From contig JAUFOR010000002.1 in NCBI GenBank assembly GCA_040285745.1, positions 1,178,001 to 1,242,000 on the forward strand: a stretch of DNA of 64,000 nucleotides, read 5' to 3'. Positions 38,059 to 47,361 of the stretch are shown one piece after another (the stretch's first letter is position 1; each line of letters opens with the position of its first letter). The position numbers and the translations under genes are program-made. Origin of the DNA: Barthelona sp. PCE (taxonomy: Eukaryota > Metamonada: BaSk clade). The notes beneath the pieces are model-generated. The model did no database searches. It saw nothing but the letters and a program-made list of their open reading frames with translations, and was not told where the DNA came from.

Positions 38059-41000
38059 ATGGGCGAAGACATTGATACTGGGGAGTACGACTATAATGAG
38101 GACGAAGAAAGCTTCCAAAATGAAGACACAAGTTATTATGACGAAAATGGTAATTTAGTAGTAGAAAATGGATACTACGATGAATCCGGAAACTATATAG
38201 AGCGTGAAGGGGAATGTGACGATGAAAGCGGCGAGTATGATCCAGAAAATGAAGAGTACGCCGAAGGTGGTGTTGATGACTTTGAAGAAGGTTGTGGAGA
38301 GTATTTAGAGAACAATGATGACGATTGTGATTATATTGATGGCTCAGGTGAAGAAGTTGATGGTGAAGAGGGTTACTACGGTGAAGAAGGAAATTTTGTT
38401 GAGTATGAGGGTAACAATGAGGATGAGGGTTACTATGATGAGGAAGGAAACTTCGTAGAGTATGAGGACGATGCAAATTATGAAAATGAGGGTTATGACA
38501 GTGATTTAGGTTTTTTTTGTGATTCTGAAGTTGATGGTGAAGAATATTGTGAGGATGACCCCGAAATTGTGTATAATGAAGTGCTTCAGCTGATTGGAGA
38601 TGAATTATTTGAGATGTTAGCCGCACCAGATGAATATAATGACGTTACAAAAAATATATCTAGTAGAAAGGAGGATGTGCTTAAATCACAAAAGGGACTT
38701 GAAACTATTAAATCTAATGTAACTAAGATGAAAAAGTTGTTGAAATCTGCTAAGAAAAGAAATGTGAAGCGTGAATTATATCAACAATATTTAATTTCTC
38801 CTGAAGCATATTGTAAGAATATTGATGTTATTGATGGCAATAACAAACGTGCAACGGCAGTGATCAATTGTGTTGCAAAGGCTGTTGATGTTGATAGTTT
38901 AGCAGAAAAGTCAATGGAAGTTATCTCGGTTGATGATTTTGAATCTTTTGATTTATGGTATGAAAAAGCATTTGAACATTTGAAGGTGCTTCTTGCTTCT
39001 CAAAGGAAGCAGCTTAAGTTAGCAAACACGTTTACAGCGAAGTCATTGAACGATGTTACTGGTTATATACAATCATCACAAAAGATCAACGAATATGTTG
39101 AGTATCATTGCAAGTATTCAGCCAACACAGAAGTAGATGAACAAGCGGAAATAGAACGTGTTCTGAAGGATGAACAGGAACGTGCTGTGAAGGAAGCTGA
39201 GGCTGAACGCAGGAAACAAGAGCTGAAGATGCAGGCAATTATTTTTCGTGAGGAGGAGAAAGCTAGAATTCAAGCAGAAGAAGATATGATGCGTGTCCAA
39301 GCTCAGCTTGATGAGGAAAATGAGAAGCAAAGAGAAAAAATGAGACAAGAGCTTGAAGAAGAACGTCAACGTATTATTGATGAGCAGAAACAAGAAGAAG
39401 AAGAGAGTAATGAAGCCTTTGAGAGAGAAAAAGAGCGGTTAAGGCAGCTAGAGGAGAAGAAGAGGATCATGTTTGCGCGCCAGGAGGAATTTAGGCGCCA
39501 GGAAGAAGTCAAAGCTGCTGCAAGATTTGAAGAGGAGCGTAAACAGAGGGAATTAAAGGCAAAACAGGAACAAGAAGAGTTTGAGAGACGTCAAGCTGAG
39601 CTTTTAACCAAGAGAGGTCGTAAGAAGGCAGCTTTAGAGGCTTTCTTAAAGGAGATGCTTGAAAAATTGCTTGAAGCCGGTTTATCTGAAAAGGATGCCC
39701 ATAATCACCTTGGTTGTTACAGCATTCATAACTTTAACCGTGAAGAAATCCTGAGAAATGTAGAAAAAAGAATTGAGAAAATTGAGCAAGAAGAGCAAGA
39801 CCGTTGGGATGATTATCAACAAGATAGCAGCGTATTGAGGCGTATAGACGAAACAGATGCTGTGCCGTGTATCATTCCCAATCGTGATGATTGTTGCACA
39901 GATGTAAGAACAGTGCACAAGTCTGGGTTATTTACACAATCTGTAATGAGCAAGCAACAGATGGCTGATGGTCTGTCATACACACCCTCATTCGAGCGCA
40001 TGTCAGAGGGGGTTTTTGCAAATGTTCCGCTGTTCAATGGAGCACCTTCTATTGTTGATGTTAAACAGACATCGTATTCTGGGAATTGTTTCCTCATAGC
40101 AGGCCTTATCGGTATTGCAGACAGGTATCCCCAGATGATAGTTGACATTTTTGAAGAGGTTGATGAGCCAAACGGTTATTACCGAATTAAGATGTTTGAT
40201 TTAGCTGGTATTCCAATTGTATTAGAATTAGATGATTACTACGCGATACATCCCGAGGGAGGTTCAATCATGAATGATAAAACTGTTGCACGATGGCCTG
40301 AGCTGCTGATGAAGGCGTATTCAGTAATGTTGGGAGGATTTGCTAAGGTTGTTAATGGAGGATCGGTTGGAGACGTTTTTACTGCATTTACAGGAGCAGT
40401 TGGTGATTTCTTTATGTACAGTGATCGATTTTCAGGAAAAAAAAATGCTGAATTATTTAGAATCACGAAAAGATACATGGAAAATGGTGCATTATTAGCA
40501 TCATGTTCAACAGATACGGCACATTTGACTGAAAGTGATGGTTTCGTTCGTGATCACGCATATTCTATTTTAGATATGCAAGTAGTCGATCGTAAAGCAC
40601 TCGTAAAAGTTGCTAATCCCTGGATAACGGGTGGTGAGCTGGATGATTCTGCCAACAAGTACGCAGATGAAAATCTGTCAGCTGACATTCTTCATGCATT
40701 TAATCATACAGCTAATGATCAAGATGGAATGTTTTTAATGAATTTTGATGCCTTCAGGCAGAATCTAGGTTGTATATTTGTGAATCATATTTTGGGAGAT
40801 GGACGTTTTAATGCTACTGTGAAGGATAAATGGGATGAAGAAAATAATGGTGCATTTGATGACTACTTGAAGGTGCCCTATTATGAATTGAAACCAAGAA
40901 AGAAAACTAAGGTTTCAGTTCTCGTTCGGGCAACTAATGAAAGTGAGAATTTAGAGACTGTATCAGTGGTAGTACATGTGTATGATCGTAAGGAAGAATT

Positions 41001-41211
41001 TAAGGCACCATACGATTTCAGTGATCACCAGTTGGATTACAAAGCCTTTTCCAGTGAAGAGAATGGACATTTTTGCCAATTTGAATTCACCGCAGATCCA
41101 AGTCGGAAAAAGTATTTAATTGTTCCAACATCATACGAAAGTGATGTGACCGCGGATTTAACAATCACATTCAGTGCAGACGAAGACTTTACGGTTTATA
41201 AGTGCAAATAA
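38059..41211 (+). CDS. Calpain-like cysteine protease with acidic and coiled-coil N-terminus
   Basis: 1050 residues from the ATG at 38059. Residues 1-180 are acidic with Tyr-Gly-Glu repeats (YYDEEGNFVEYE-type). A coiled coil rich in Glu, Gln, Arg and Lys spans about 325-600. The calpain core follows: catalytic C677 (SGNCFLIAGL), H833 (DHAYSILD) and N853 (VANPWITGG); the triad is intact. The usual GDCW motif reads GNCF. A beta-sandwich-like C-terminus ends the protein. No EF hands are present. Calpain-like proteases with long accessory regions are common in protists, often attached to the cytoskeleton. Confidence 0.9.
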   Translation: MGEDIDTGEYDYNEDEESFQNEDTSYYDENGNLVVENGYYDESGNYIEREGECDDESGEYDPENEEYAEGGVDDFEEGCGEYLENNDDDCDYIDGSGEEVDGEEGYYGEEGNFVEYEGNNEDEGYYDEEGNFVEYEDDANYENEGYDSDLGFFCDSEVDGEEYCEDDPEIVYNEVLQLIGDELFEMLAAPDEYNDVTKNISSRKEDVLKSQKGLETIKSNVTKMKKLLKSAKKRNVKRELYQQYLISPEAYCKNIDVIDGNNKRATAVINCVAKAVDVDSLAEKSMEVISVDDFESFDLWYEKAFEHLKVLLASQRKQLKLANTFTAKSLNDVTGYIQSSQKINEYVEYHCKYSANTEVDEQAEIERVLKDEQERAVKEAEAERRKQELKMQAIIFREEEKARIQAEEDMMRVQAQLDEENEKQREKMRQELEEERQRIIDEQKQEEEESNEAFEREKERLRQLEEKKRIMFARQEEFRRQEEVKAAARFEEERKQRELKAKQEQEEFERRQAELLTKRGRKKAALEAFLKEMLEKLLEAGLSEKDAHNHLGCYSIHNFNREEILRNVEKRIEKIEQEEQDRWDDYQQDSSVLRRIDETDAVPCIIPNRDDCCTDVRTVHKSGLFTQSVMSKQQMADGLSYTPSFERMSEGVFANVPLFNGAPSIVDVKQTSYSGNCFLIAGLIGIADRYPQMIVDIFEEVDEPNGYYRIKMFDLAGIPIVLELDDYYAIHPEGGSIMNDKTVARWPELLMKAYSVMLGGFAKVVNGGSVGDVFTAFTGAVGDFFMYSDRFSGKKNAELFRITKRYMENGALLASCSTDTAHLTESDGFVRDHAYSILDMQVVDRKALVKVANPWITGGELDDSANKYADENLSADILHAFNHTANDQDGMFLMNFDAFRQNLGCIFVNHILGDGRFNATVKDKWDEENNGAFDDYLKVPYYELKPRKKTKVSVLVRATNESENLETVSVVVHVYDRKEEFKAPYDFSDHQLDYKAFSSEENGHFCQFEFTADPSRKKYLIVPTSYESDVTADLTITFSADEDFTVYKCK
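38371..38484 (+). repeat. Tandem 57-bp repeat in calpain N-terminus
   Basis: Two units of 57 bases (38371-38427 and 38428-38484) encode a GYYxEEGNFVEYE block with a short acidic spacer. More degenerate copies lie upstream at about 38130-38220. Confidence 0.75.
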
Positions 41212-41505
41212 GTTTGCGAAACGCCCTGATCAGGAAGATCCTGCAATTGATTTTGAGCGAAGAATGGAATAGAACGTATGCGGGTGTATTTTGATTTCTC
41301 ACCATTTACAGTTTCCTATTTATTTTATTGTATTATTAGCAATTGAAATACTACTATTTTTCAGATATGGACTTCCAAACTCTGAAGAAGGTAGCCCGTA
41401 TGCGGCACCATATCCGATCTGAGATCTCTGTAAAGCATATTTTTACATTCCTTTTAACTACCCGTTAGGATGAGACTCTGGAATAAAATCAAATTACATT
41501 AACAT
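41212..41505. other. Intergenic between convergent genes, possible small spliced ORF
   Basis: 294 bases. A GTATGC at 41276 and a TTTTTCAG at 41357-41364 frame an intron-like 89-base segment; joining gives an open frame into a short Pro/Tyr-rich end stopping at 41422. No start codon is found upstream, so it is not called as a gene. Confidence 0.3.
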
Positions 41506-42747
41506 TTACTTGGCAAGGTTGGCCTCGATCTTCTCGGGGACCTGCTCGAAGGCAGAAAGAAGAGAGCAGGCGGCCATGACGAAAGGCTTGTTCTTGGCCT
41601 CACTATACATACCAACACGTTGGGCAGCGAAGACGGGGGCTTCCCACTCACCCTTCTTACAGTTGGCAGAGTCCTTGCCTACCTCACCCTTGTACTCGAC
41701 ATCGGCGGGAAGACAGTGCATACCAATAGCACCGGGCTTAGCGAGGGCCCAGCGCTCCTCGGTAAGGGTCCAATCAGTGTGGTTGTTGTTGCGCTCAATG
41801 GCAATCTTTTCAAGCTCCTCGAGGTTGGCGGTACCAGCACGGTACTCCTCACCACGGGCACGGGCAAGATCCTGGGCTACCCAAGACTTAACGTAGACAA
41901 TGTCAGCATCGACAAGAGCGGAATCCATATCATAGGTGATGGTGAACTTACCATCGGACTCCTTGGTCTGCTTCTCGGCAACCTCAATGACGTTGTCAAG
42001 GAGAAGGAAATCCTCGGAAGGGATGGCGAGGTGCATGTCAACACCATAACGAGTCAGGAGACCGATAATACCCTGGGGGACAGAAAGAGGCTTTCCGTAT
42101 GAGGCGGAGTAGCCCCATGACATACAGAACTTCTTGCCACGGAGATTCTCGAGGGAGCCAAAGTGGTGAACACAGTGCATGAGATCTGAAAGTGCCTGGG
42201 TGTAGTGATCGACATCAGATTGCAAATTGATAAAGATGGGCTTTTTGTCGAGAATACTGCGGTTGGCAAACTTGTTGCTGAATCCGTACTCGAGGGCACT
42301 GATAACCTCTTCCATATATGTTTCGCCGGAGCCTAAATAGATGTCATCCCTGATTCCATAAACACGGCAGAGGAACGATAAACAATTGACCGTTTCGATT
42401 AAAGACTCACCGTGGGCGGCCTGACTTTTCTTGCTGTCATACTCATACAGACCTAATCCAACGAGTGCCATGCTTGTGGCGAAGGCAGACTTAGTTCTAG
42501 TTGATGCGTCTCTGAACTCATAGACAGCAGAACCACCCTTAAAAAGTTTAATGGCATCAGTACGCTCCTGCTCGTAAAGAGACTGGATGAAATCAGCCAT
42601 AACAACAATGGCTTCAATATCATCATAAGAATGATCCCATGTGCGAAGATGATGACGACCAAATAAATTATAGTTCAAAGCCTTCAGCTTCTCAATGTAT
42701 TGTTCATTGGTAGGATGAACAAAAGTGTCGGGGTTATAATCGGACAT
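41506..42747 (-). CDS. ygeW: YgeW-type knotted carbamoyltransferase
   Basis: 413 residues from the ATG at 42747; an in-frame ATG at 42798 would add a 17-residue hydrophobic leader. It follows E. coli YgeW along its length: AVYEFRDASTRTKSAF, then KSQAAHGES, GIRDDIYLGSG, YMEEV, NLQSDVDHYTQALSDL, SYGKPLSVPQGIIGL, and HCLPADV. Classical ornithine carbamoyltransferase has STRTR and HCLPA, but not the SYGKPLSVPQG stretch. YgeW lies in bacterial gene sets for anaerobic purine or urate breakdown; its exact substrate is not settled. The gene is clearly GC-richer than its neighbours (38 of 60 bases are G/C at 41701-41760; 20 of 60 at 40741-40800). This may be codon bias from high expression or foreign origin. 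Confidence 0.88.
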   Translation of the reverse strand: MSDYNPDTFVHPTNEQYIEKLKALNYNLFGRHHLRTWDHSYDDIEAIVVMADFIQSLYEQERTDAIKLFKGGSAVYEFRDASTRTKSAFATSMALVGLGLYEYDSKKSQAAHGESLIETVNCLSFLCRVYGIRDDIYLGSGETYMEEVISALEYGFSNKFANRSILDKKPIFINLQSDVDHYTQALSDLMHCVHHFGSLENLRGKKFCMSWGYSASYGKPLSVPQGIIGLLTRYGVDMHLAIPSEDFLLLDNVIEVAEKQTKESDGKFTITYDMDSALVDADIVYVKSWVAQDLARARGEEYRAGTANLEELEKIAIERNNNHTDWTLTEERWALAKPGAIGMHCLPADVEYKGEVGKDSANCKKGEWEAPVFAAQRVGMYSEAKNKPFVMAACSLLSAFEQVPEKIEANLAK

Positions 42748-43272
42748 ATTAGATTGGGGAAGAGAGTAAGAAAAAGTTAAGTAATAAAAAAGTGCCATAA
42801 CATTGAATAAAACACATCAGACCAGTGTACATCATAGAAAATTGTCGTATTGCACAATATTTGACATGTTAAAACAAATATTAAGCTTTATATAGCGATA
42901 TTTTTTATAAAAAAGTGACCCTATTCAATTTTTCTTATATATTGTGAAGTTTTCGACAACTTTATTCACAGTATATCGCTATTTATGTGTCCAAATTACG
43001 TTATATTGTCATTGTGCAAATATTATTCTAGTTGTAGTTTTTCGTTGATTCAGGTGTTAATCTTAGAAATTCTGGAAATGTACAATTTTCTTCTGATCAT
43101 TAGTACCAAATTTTTAAGTGTTTCAATGTTTTTGATGTTGAAAAAAGAATTTCCTCATTTTTGAGTTTATGTTGCTTTATAAGACGTGATGTGGTGTGTA
43201 GATGTGCATGTCTCACATTGTTTATATTCAGAAGCTCATTTAATGGTGTTTTTGACTTTCTTACCTAATTCG
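42748..43272. other. Intergenic, divergent promoters
   Basis: 525 bases between YgeW-like and sirtuin starts (the ATG at 42798 may extend the former). AT-rich; no ORF, tRNA or repeat is seen. Confidence 0.5.
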
Positions 43273-44196
43273 ATGTCAACTGATAACTCACCAGTTACAG
43301 AAGATCCCAACAAACGTTTAGTTGAAAGTTTGGTTGGCATGACTGTTGAGTCAACCTCAACATCTGAAGCCATTTCTGAATTGGCAGATGCATTTTTAGC
43401 ATCAAAGAATATAGTGTTTTGCACAGGGGCAGGTCTCAGCGTTGCTTCTGGTATCAGCTTATACCGTTCGGATTCTGAACCGAATGCTATTTGGAACAAT
43501 TATGTTGAAACAACAGGCAGATTGGAGACCATGCGTAAAATGGGTGTTACTAAGTGGTTCAACGAATTTCTGATGGATAGCCACTATAATGATAGTTTCC
43601 TTAACGCTATTCCAAACGCAGGACATGATGCTATTACCGAATTGACAAGAATCTTTCCAAACACAAGTGTTATTACTCAAAACGTTGATAACTTGCATAA
43701 AAAGTCCGGTATGGAGTATTCTCAATTGTACGAGGTTCACGGGAACTTGACTGGTTGGAGATGTCTTAACCGTAATTGTAAGCATCACAAAAAAGAAGTT
43801 CTGCGCCTTAATCTTGATGACTATATCATTCCAGGTTCATCAGACCCATTAAGGTACGACCCTAAATGTCCATTATGTGATTCGCATGCTACTCCGAACG
43901 TTCTCTGGTTTGACATGAGCTACGGTGACATTTATATGGCTGGGGGTCACACTTTCGATGATATTGTTCGTTTAATAAGCGCTGCTGATGTCGTATGTTT
44001 TGTTGGAACTTCAAACTCTGTGGGAATTACAGGTCATATAGAACATATTGTGTATGATCAGAATAAGCTGGCTTTTGATTTTAACATTAGTAGTGAGACA
44101 ACTCTTGTACGATCAAAGCTTATTCAGGGGCCTGCAGCTGAAACACTTCCTGCTTTAGTGAATTTGCTGAAAGAAAGAGCTCCTGACCGTTTCTAA
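43273..44196 (+). CDS. Sirtuin (Sir2-type NAD-dependent deacylase)
   Basis: 307 residues from ATG 43273; ATGs at 43189 and 43243 are also in frame. Motifs are GAGLS (52-56), TQNVDNLH (135-142) with Q136, N137 and D139, the catalytic H156 in EVHGN, and four zinc Cys at 164, 169, 199 and 202. The first loop reads GISLYRS rather than GIPDFRS, so the conserved Asp is lost, which may alter NAD handling. Deacylates Lys with NAD, forming O-acyl-ADP-ribose. Localisation cannot be told. Confidence 0.92.
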   Translation: MSTDNSPVTEDPNKRLVESLVGMTVESTSTSEAISELADAFLASKNIVFCTGAGLSVASGISLYRSDSEPNAIWNNYVETTGRLETMRKMGVTKWFNEFLMDSHYNDSFLNAIPNAGHDAITELTRIFPNTSVITQNVDNLHKKSGMEYSQLYEVHGNLTGWRCLNRNCKHHKKEVLRLNLDDYIIPGSSDPLRYDPKCPLCDSHATPNVLWFDMSYGDIYMAGGHTFDDIVRLISAADVVCFVGTSNSVGITGHIEHIVYDQNKLAFDFNISSETTLVRSKLIQGPAAETLPALVNLLKERAPDRF

Positions 44197-44225
44197 CAAG
44201 TGTTAAACAAAAACTTTATTAAATA

Positions 44226-45425
44226 TTAAACACGGCCACAAATCAGACCGAGAACAACAGCTAAAATGGTTCCAATAACTGTAATCCAACTAAACAGTGA
44301 TATGTTGCCAGCACAACCCTGACGGGAATGGGCAGCATTGATATCGAATCTACTCATGTAATTTCTTGTATGAGTTGATCCTTCAATCATATCCTGTAAA
44401 TAACGGCCATCGAATACTAAAACAGTACCATTGTTCATGTTGGCAAACACACCGCCCTGAACGCTAGATGATCGGGAAACATTGTCTTCAAGAACGGCGC
44501 TTTCAAGCATGAAACTATCATAGTAAACTCTTCCATTTGAACTGGATGCGAAAACTCTCAAAGCTTCATCAACAAAAATTCCACAACCTTCTTGCAAACT
44601 GGTTCCTCTGCTCATGGTATATTCAAAGTTGGGATTCCATGTTATGACACTTGAACCATCTTTCAGCGCACCACTAATAAAATCAATGGGAACAACCTTA
44701 ACTTCACCGCTACAATAAGTACGATAAAACAAAAACTGGCCATCACAAGAAACATCAACTGCGACAACACCTCTATACGTGGAAGAGCATGAATCATCAG
44801 TTACTGTATAAGAAGCACAACTGTTATCTCGGCATGCAATGATACGTCCTGCACTGCTGGATCCACCTGCTGCAATAAATGTAATGTCATTATCAATGGC
44901 ATAGGCTATATCATTAGGCCACAGATTGTTCAATACACCTTCAATACTTACAGAATGACCTGTCAATGTTCCAGTTTTAACACTCAGTCTCTTGTACGTG
45001 GCGTCACCATAGTCTGTGCCTGCAACAGTGTTGACATCGATGAAATGCATAATATCATTGCGATCAATGTGCATTGCGCTGACACTTCGTAGAGAACCAG
45101 TTCCAACAGCGTTCATCTCAGTTGTAGGGAATGGTACACCGCCGAAATTGGAGCTTGATGTTGTGTTGGTAATCTTCGCAATTGTTGCTGGAATACTTTC
45201 AACAGATGAAGGAGTTCCATATGTTCTTGGAATAGTAACATAGAGGTTGCTGTTCGAATCGAACTGTCCACTGCTGATGTATGCGAAACGATAACCGTCA
45301 GAGTTATACGTAGCTGATGATAACTCACCAAAGTCAATCTTTTCAACAGACATCTTCAAATATGCTTCAAGACAAAATCCAACGGATACAAGACATAGTA
45401 AGGCAAAAATATTTCTAAAACGCAT
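44226..45425 (-). CDS. Secreted membrane-anchored beta-propeller, MRJP/yellow-like
   Basis: 399 residues. It has a signal peptide (1-18) and one hydrophobic segment at the C-terminus (378-396). Between them is a repeated beta-sheet domain with blocks such as YRFAYISSGQFD, VSAMHIDRNDIMHFID and GIFVDEALRVFASSSNGRVY, which resemble the six-bladed propeller of the major royal jelly protein/yellow family. Several Cys and Asn-x-Ser/Thr sites suggest secretion and glycosylation. The exact family is not sure. Confidence 0.7.
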   Translation of the reverse strand: MRFRNIFALLCLVSVGFCLEAYLKMSVEKIDFGELSSATYNSDGYRFAYISSGQFDSNSNLYVTIPRTYGTPSSVESIPATIAKITNTTSSSNFGGVPFPTTEMNAVGTGSLRSVSAMHIDRNDIMHFIDVNTVAGTDYGDATYKRLSVKTGTLTGHSVSIEGVLNNLWPNDIAYAIDNDITFIAAGGSSSAGRIIACRDNSCASYTVTDDSCSSTYRGVVAVDVSCDGQFLFYRTYCSGEVKVVPIDFISGALKDGSSVITWNPNFEYTMSRGTSLQEGCGIFVDEALRVFASSSNGRVYYDSFMLESAVLEDNVSRSSSVQGGVFANMNNGTVLVFDGRYLQDMIEGSTHTRNYMSRFDINAAHSRQGCAGNISLFSWITVIGTILAVVLGLICGRV

Positions 45426-45629
45426 TAATATCTAAACGATATAAGAGAGAAAAACGAAAACAAAGTAAAGTAGCTTTCAGAGTATCTTAACCTTCTTCAA
45501 CCGGCTCAATTCCATGATTTCTAACTTTGTAACTGAAAATTGTTCGGTAGTAATAACATATGAGATTGTTTCAGAATTTCTTCCCTTCTCTTTTCAACAT
45601 TGACTTTTTCACGTTGTTGAACGTAGCAT

Positions 45630-46871
45630 ATGAAGTTATCGCAAGCATTCCAACCTCCGTTACCCTGCCCGCATTTGTATAGTATTTCAATTCCATATTT
45701 GTTTGATTGGATAGGTGATTATGACTTCCAAGAGCATCTTGAGCAAGGAAAACTGTCATGCAGACACTGCACAACCAAACATAAGCAGCAACTTTGGGCA
45801 TGTTTAACAACAGGTTGTACAGAAATTTGTTGTATGAAGCATATATCTCGGCATTTTGTTGAAACGAATGATGGGAAGTCAGACCATATCACTTTTGGTA
45901 ACAGTTTTGAGAGCTGTAGTGATGAACATAGTATTATTATGAATCTTTTTACAGGTTCCTTGTATTGTTTGAAATGTGAAAAAGAAATTTGCAGTTATGA
46001 ATATGATGATGTAGAGATCTTTGAACTGGTGCACAAGATTCGATCATGCTTAACGAATCCTGTTGATTTAGATGAAGAGTTTATGACAGAAGCACGACAG
46101 CAACGTATTGAAGAACGTATAGAACGTAAAAAGCAGGAAGAAATTAAAAAAGAAGAGGAAAAGAAAGAGAGAAAGAGACAAAAAGTTGAAGCAAAGAAAG
46201 CTGAACGTCGTGATAATCGATCTAAAAAACGTCAAATTATCAAAAAGATTACAACTTCCAACCCCCTTATCATGCCACCTCAGGATAAATTCAGAGCAGA
46301 GTCGCGTGTAACTACAGGCTCACTCATGCTCAAGCATGGTCGTCGTGGTACTCCTAATCAACGTTACATTTTTGTTACAAAGGAGATGGATTCGATATGT
46401 TGGCGAGACCCAAGAGGAACAAAGATCAAGGGCTCAATTGATGTTGCCGACATTGTTGAGGTCCTCGAGGGCCAGCAGACAAAGGTGTTTGCTCGTAATT
46501 CAGGTCGACCGAATCGTGAAGAGTATTCTTTCAGTATTATCGGCACAAATAGGACTTTAGATCTTGAAGCTGCTACAAAGAATCAAGCCAGAGAGTGGAT
46601 TTCTTCCCTACGTTATCTGATGGCAAAGAATGATCCAACAAAGCAAAAAGAAGCTGAGGAATTTGGTAAGAATAATCCTGGTGGTGTTACAGCATTGATA
46701 GAAAAGATTGATGCCGAAGAACTCAACGATGACATTGTGAGTAACTTCTCTGGTCTTAGTTCAGATGATATTGTACAAAAAGCAAAGAATGCCAGTATGG
46801 TTGTCAATAATGAGAGTTTCTTTGAAGAAATGGAGAACTACCATGATGCAAAGTTCGAGGAAGAAGAGTAA
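45630..46871 (+). CDS. ZnF-UBP, coiled-coil and PH-domain protein
   Basis: 413 residues. The N-terminal ZnF-UBP has C13-x-H15, C44-x2-C47, C58-x4-C63, C67, H71, H75 and H86, with a later CLKC. A Lys/Glu coiled coil spans about 150-205. A PH domain follows at about 225-335 (LKHGRRGTPNQRYIFV, ICWRDPRG, FSIIGTNRTLDLEA). Its ICWRDPRG and RTLDLE blocks match the PH domain of the kinesin-like gene at 61508 (LCWRDPKG, RTLDLV). ZnF-UBP binds ubiquitin C-termini and PH binds lipids or proteins. No protease domain is present; an adaptor role is inferred. Confidence 0.8.
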   Translation: MKLSQAFQPPLPCPHLYSISIPYLFDWIGDYDFQEHLEQGKLSCRHCTTKHKQQLWACLTTGCTEICCMKHISRHFVETNDGKSDHITFGNSFESCSDEHSIIMNLFTGSLYCLKCEKEICSYEYDDVEIFELVHKIRSCLTNPVDLDEEFMTEARQQRIEERIERKKQEEIKKEEEKKERKRQKVEAKKAERRDNRSKKRQIIKKITTSNPLIMPPQDKFRAESRVTTGSLMLKHGRRGTPNQRYIFVTKEMDSICWRDPRGTKIKGSIDVADIVEVLEGQQTKVFARNSGRPNREEYSFSIIGTNRTLDLEAATKNQAREWISSLRYLMAKNDPTKQKEAEEFGKNNPGGVTALIEKIDAEELNDDIVSNFSGLSSDDIVQKAKNASMVVNNESFFEEMENYHDAKFEEEE

Positions 46872-46948
46872 AGTGAATGTTTCTGGTAATTTTTTGTTAT
46901 ATTTTTTTGAACTTTACTTTCTTTGTATATTATTTTTTAGGGCATTTA

Positions 46949-47338
46949 ATGAGCCAAATCGATACCCCCATAACATCCACACAATCTGAACCAGTATTTG
47001 AATCAATCACACCGCAACACAACACATCAGCAGCACAGCTTCAGAATAGTCCGATAGAAAGTCTTAGAAAAACTGCTAAGGATACAATTGGAGTGACAAT
47101 TGATGTCAAATCACCAATTTCAAGTCTTTTAAAAAAAACTACAGAGTTAGGTCACACTAGACTATCGTCTAAAGTTGTTGAGGTTGTTGTGGAATCAATG
47201 AACGATAAGCTCTTTGAGTACCAGGCCGCCCTTGAAGATCAGGAGACTCGAAGGAAACGAGAACTTCAAGAAAGAATGGAAGAAGCTCAAAAGCTAAGGG
47301 AAGCAAGAATGAAGAAGTCTAGAATGACATTTGAATAA
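46949..47338 (+). CDS. Small coiled-coil protein, unknown function
   Basis: 129 residues from ATG 46949; an earlier ATG at 46877 would add a hydrophobic leader but leaves only 5 bases after the previous stop. The N-terminal half is Thr/Ser/Pro/Gln-rich, and the C-terminal half is an amphipathic helix (ETRRKRELQERMEEAQKLRE). The family is not recognised. Confidence 0.6.
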   Translation: MSQIDTPITSTQSEPVFESITPQHNTSAAQLQNSPIESLRKTAKDTIGVTIDVKSPISSLLKKTTELGHTRLSSKVVEVVVESMNDKLFEYQAALEDQETRRKRELQERMEEAQKLREARMKKSRMTFE

Positions 47339-47361
47339 TTTGCACACTTACAGCAGTACTT

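Noticed and set aside
38057-38626. His-rich open frame opposite the calpain acidic region
   Set aside because: It is the mirror of Glu/Asp/Tyr-rich coding sequence and shows no family motif.
41506-42102. Long open frames on the plus strand within the YgeW gene
   Set aside because: They are a side effect of high GC content and few stop codons; the minus-strand protein has clear family motifs throughout.
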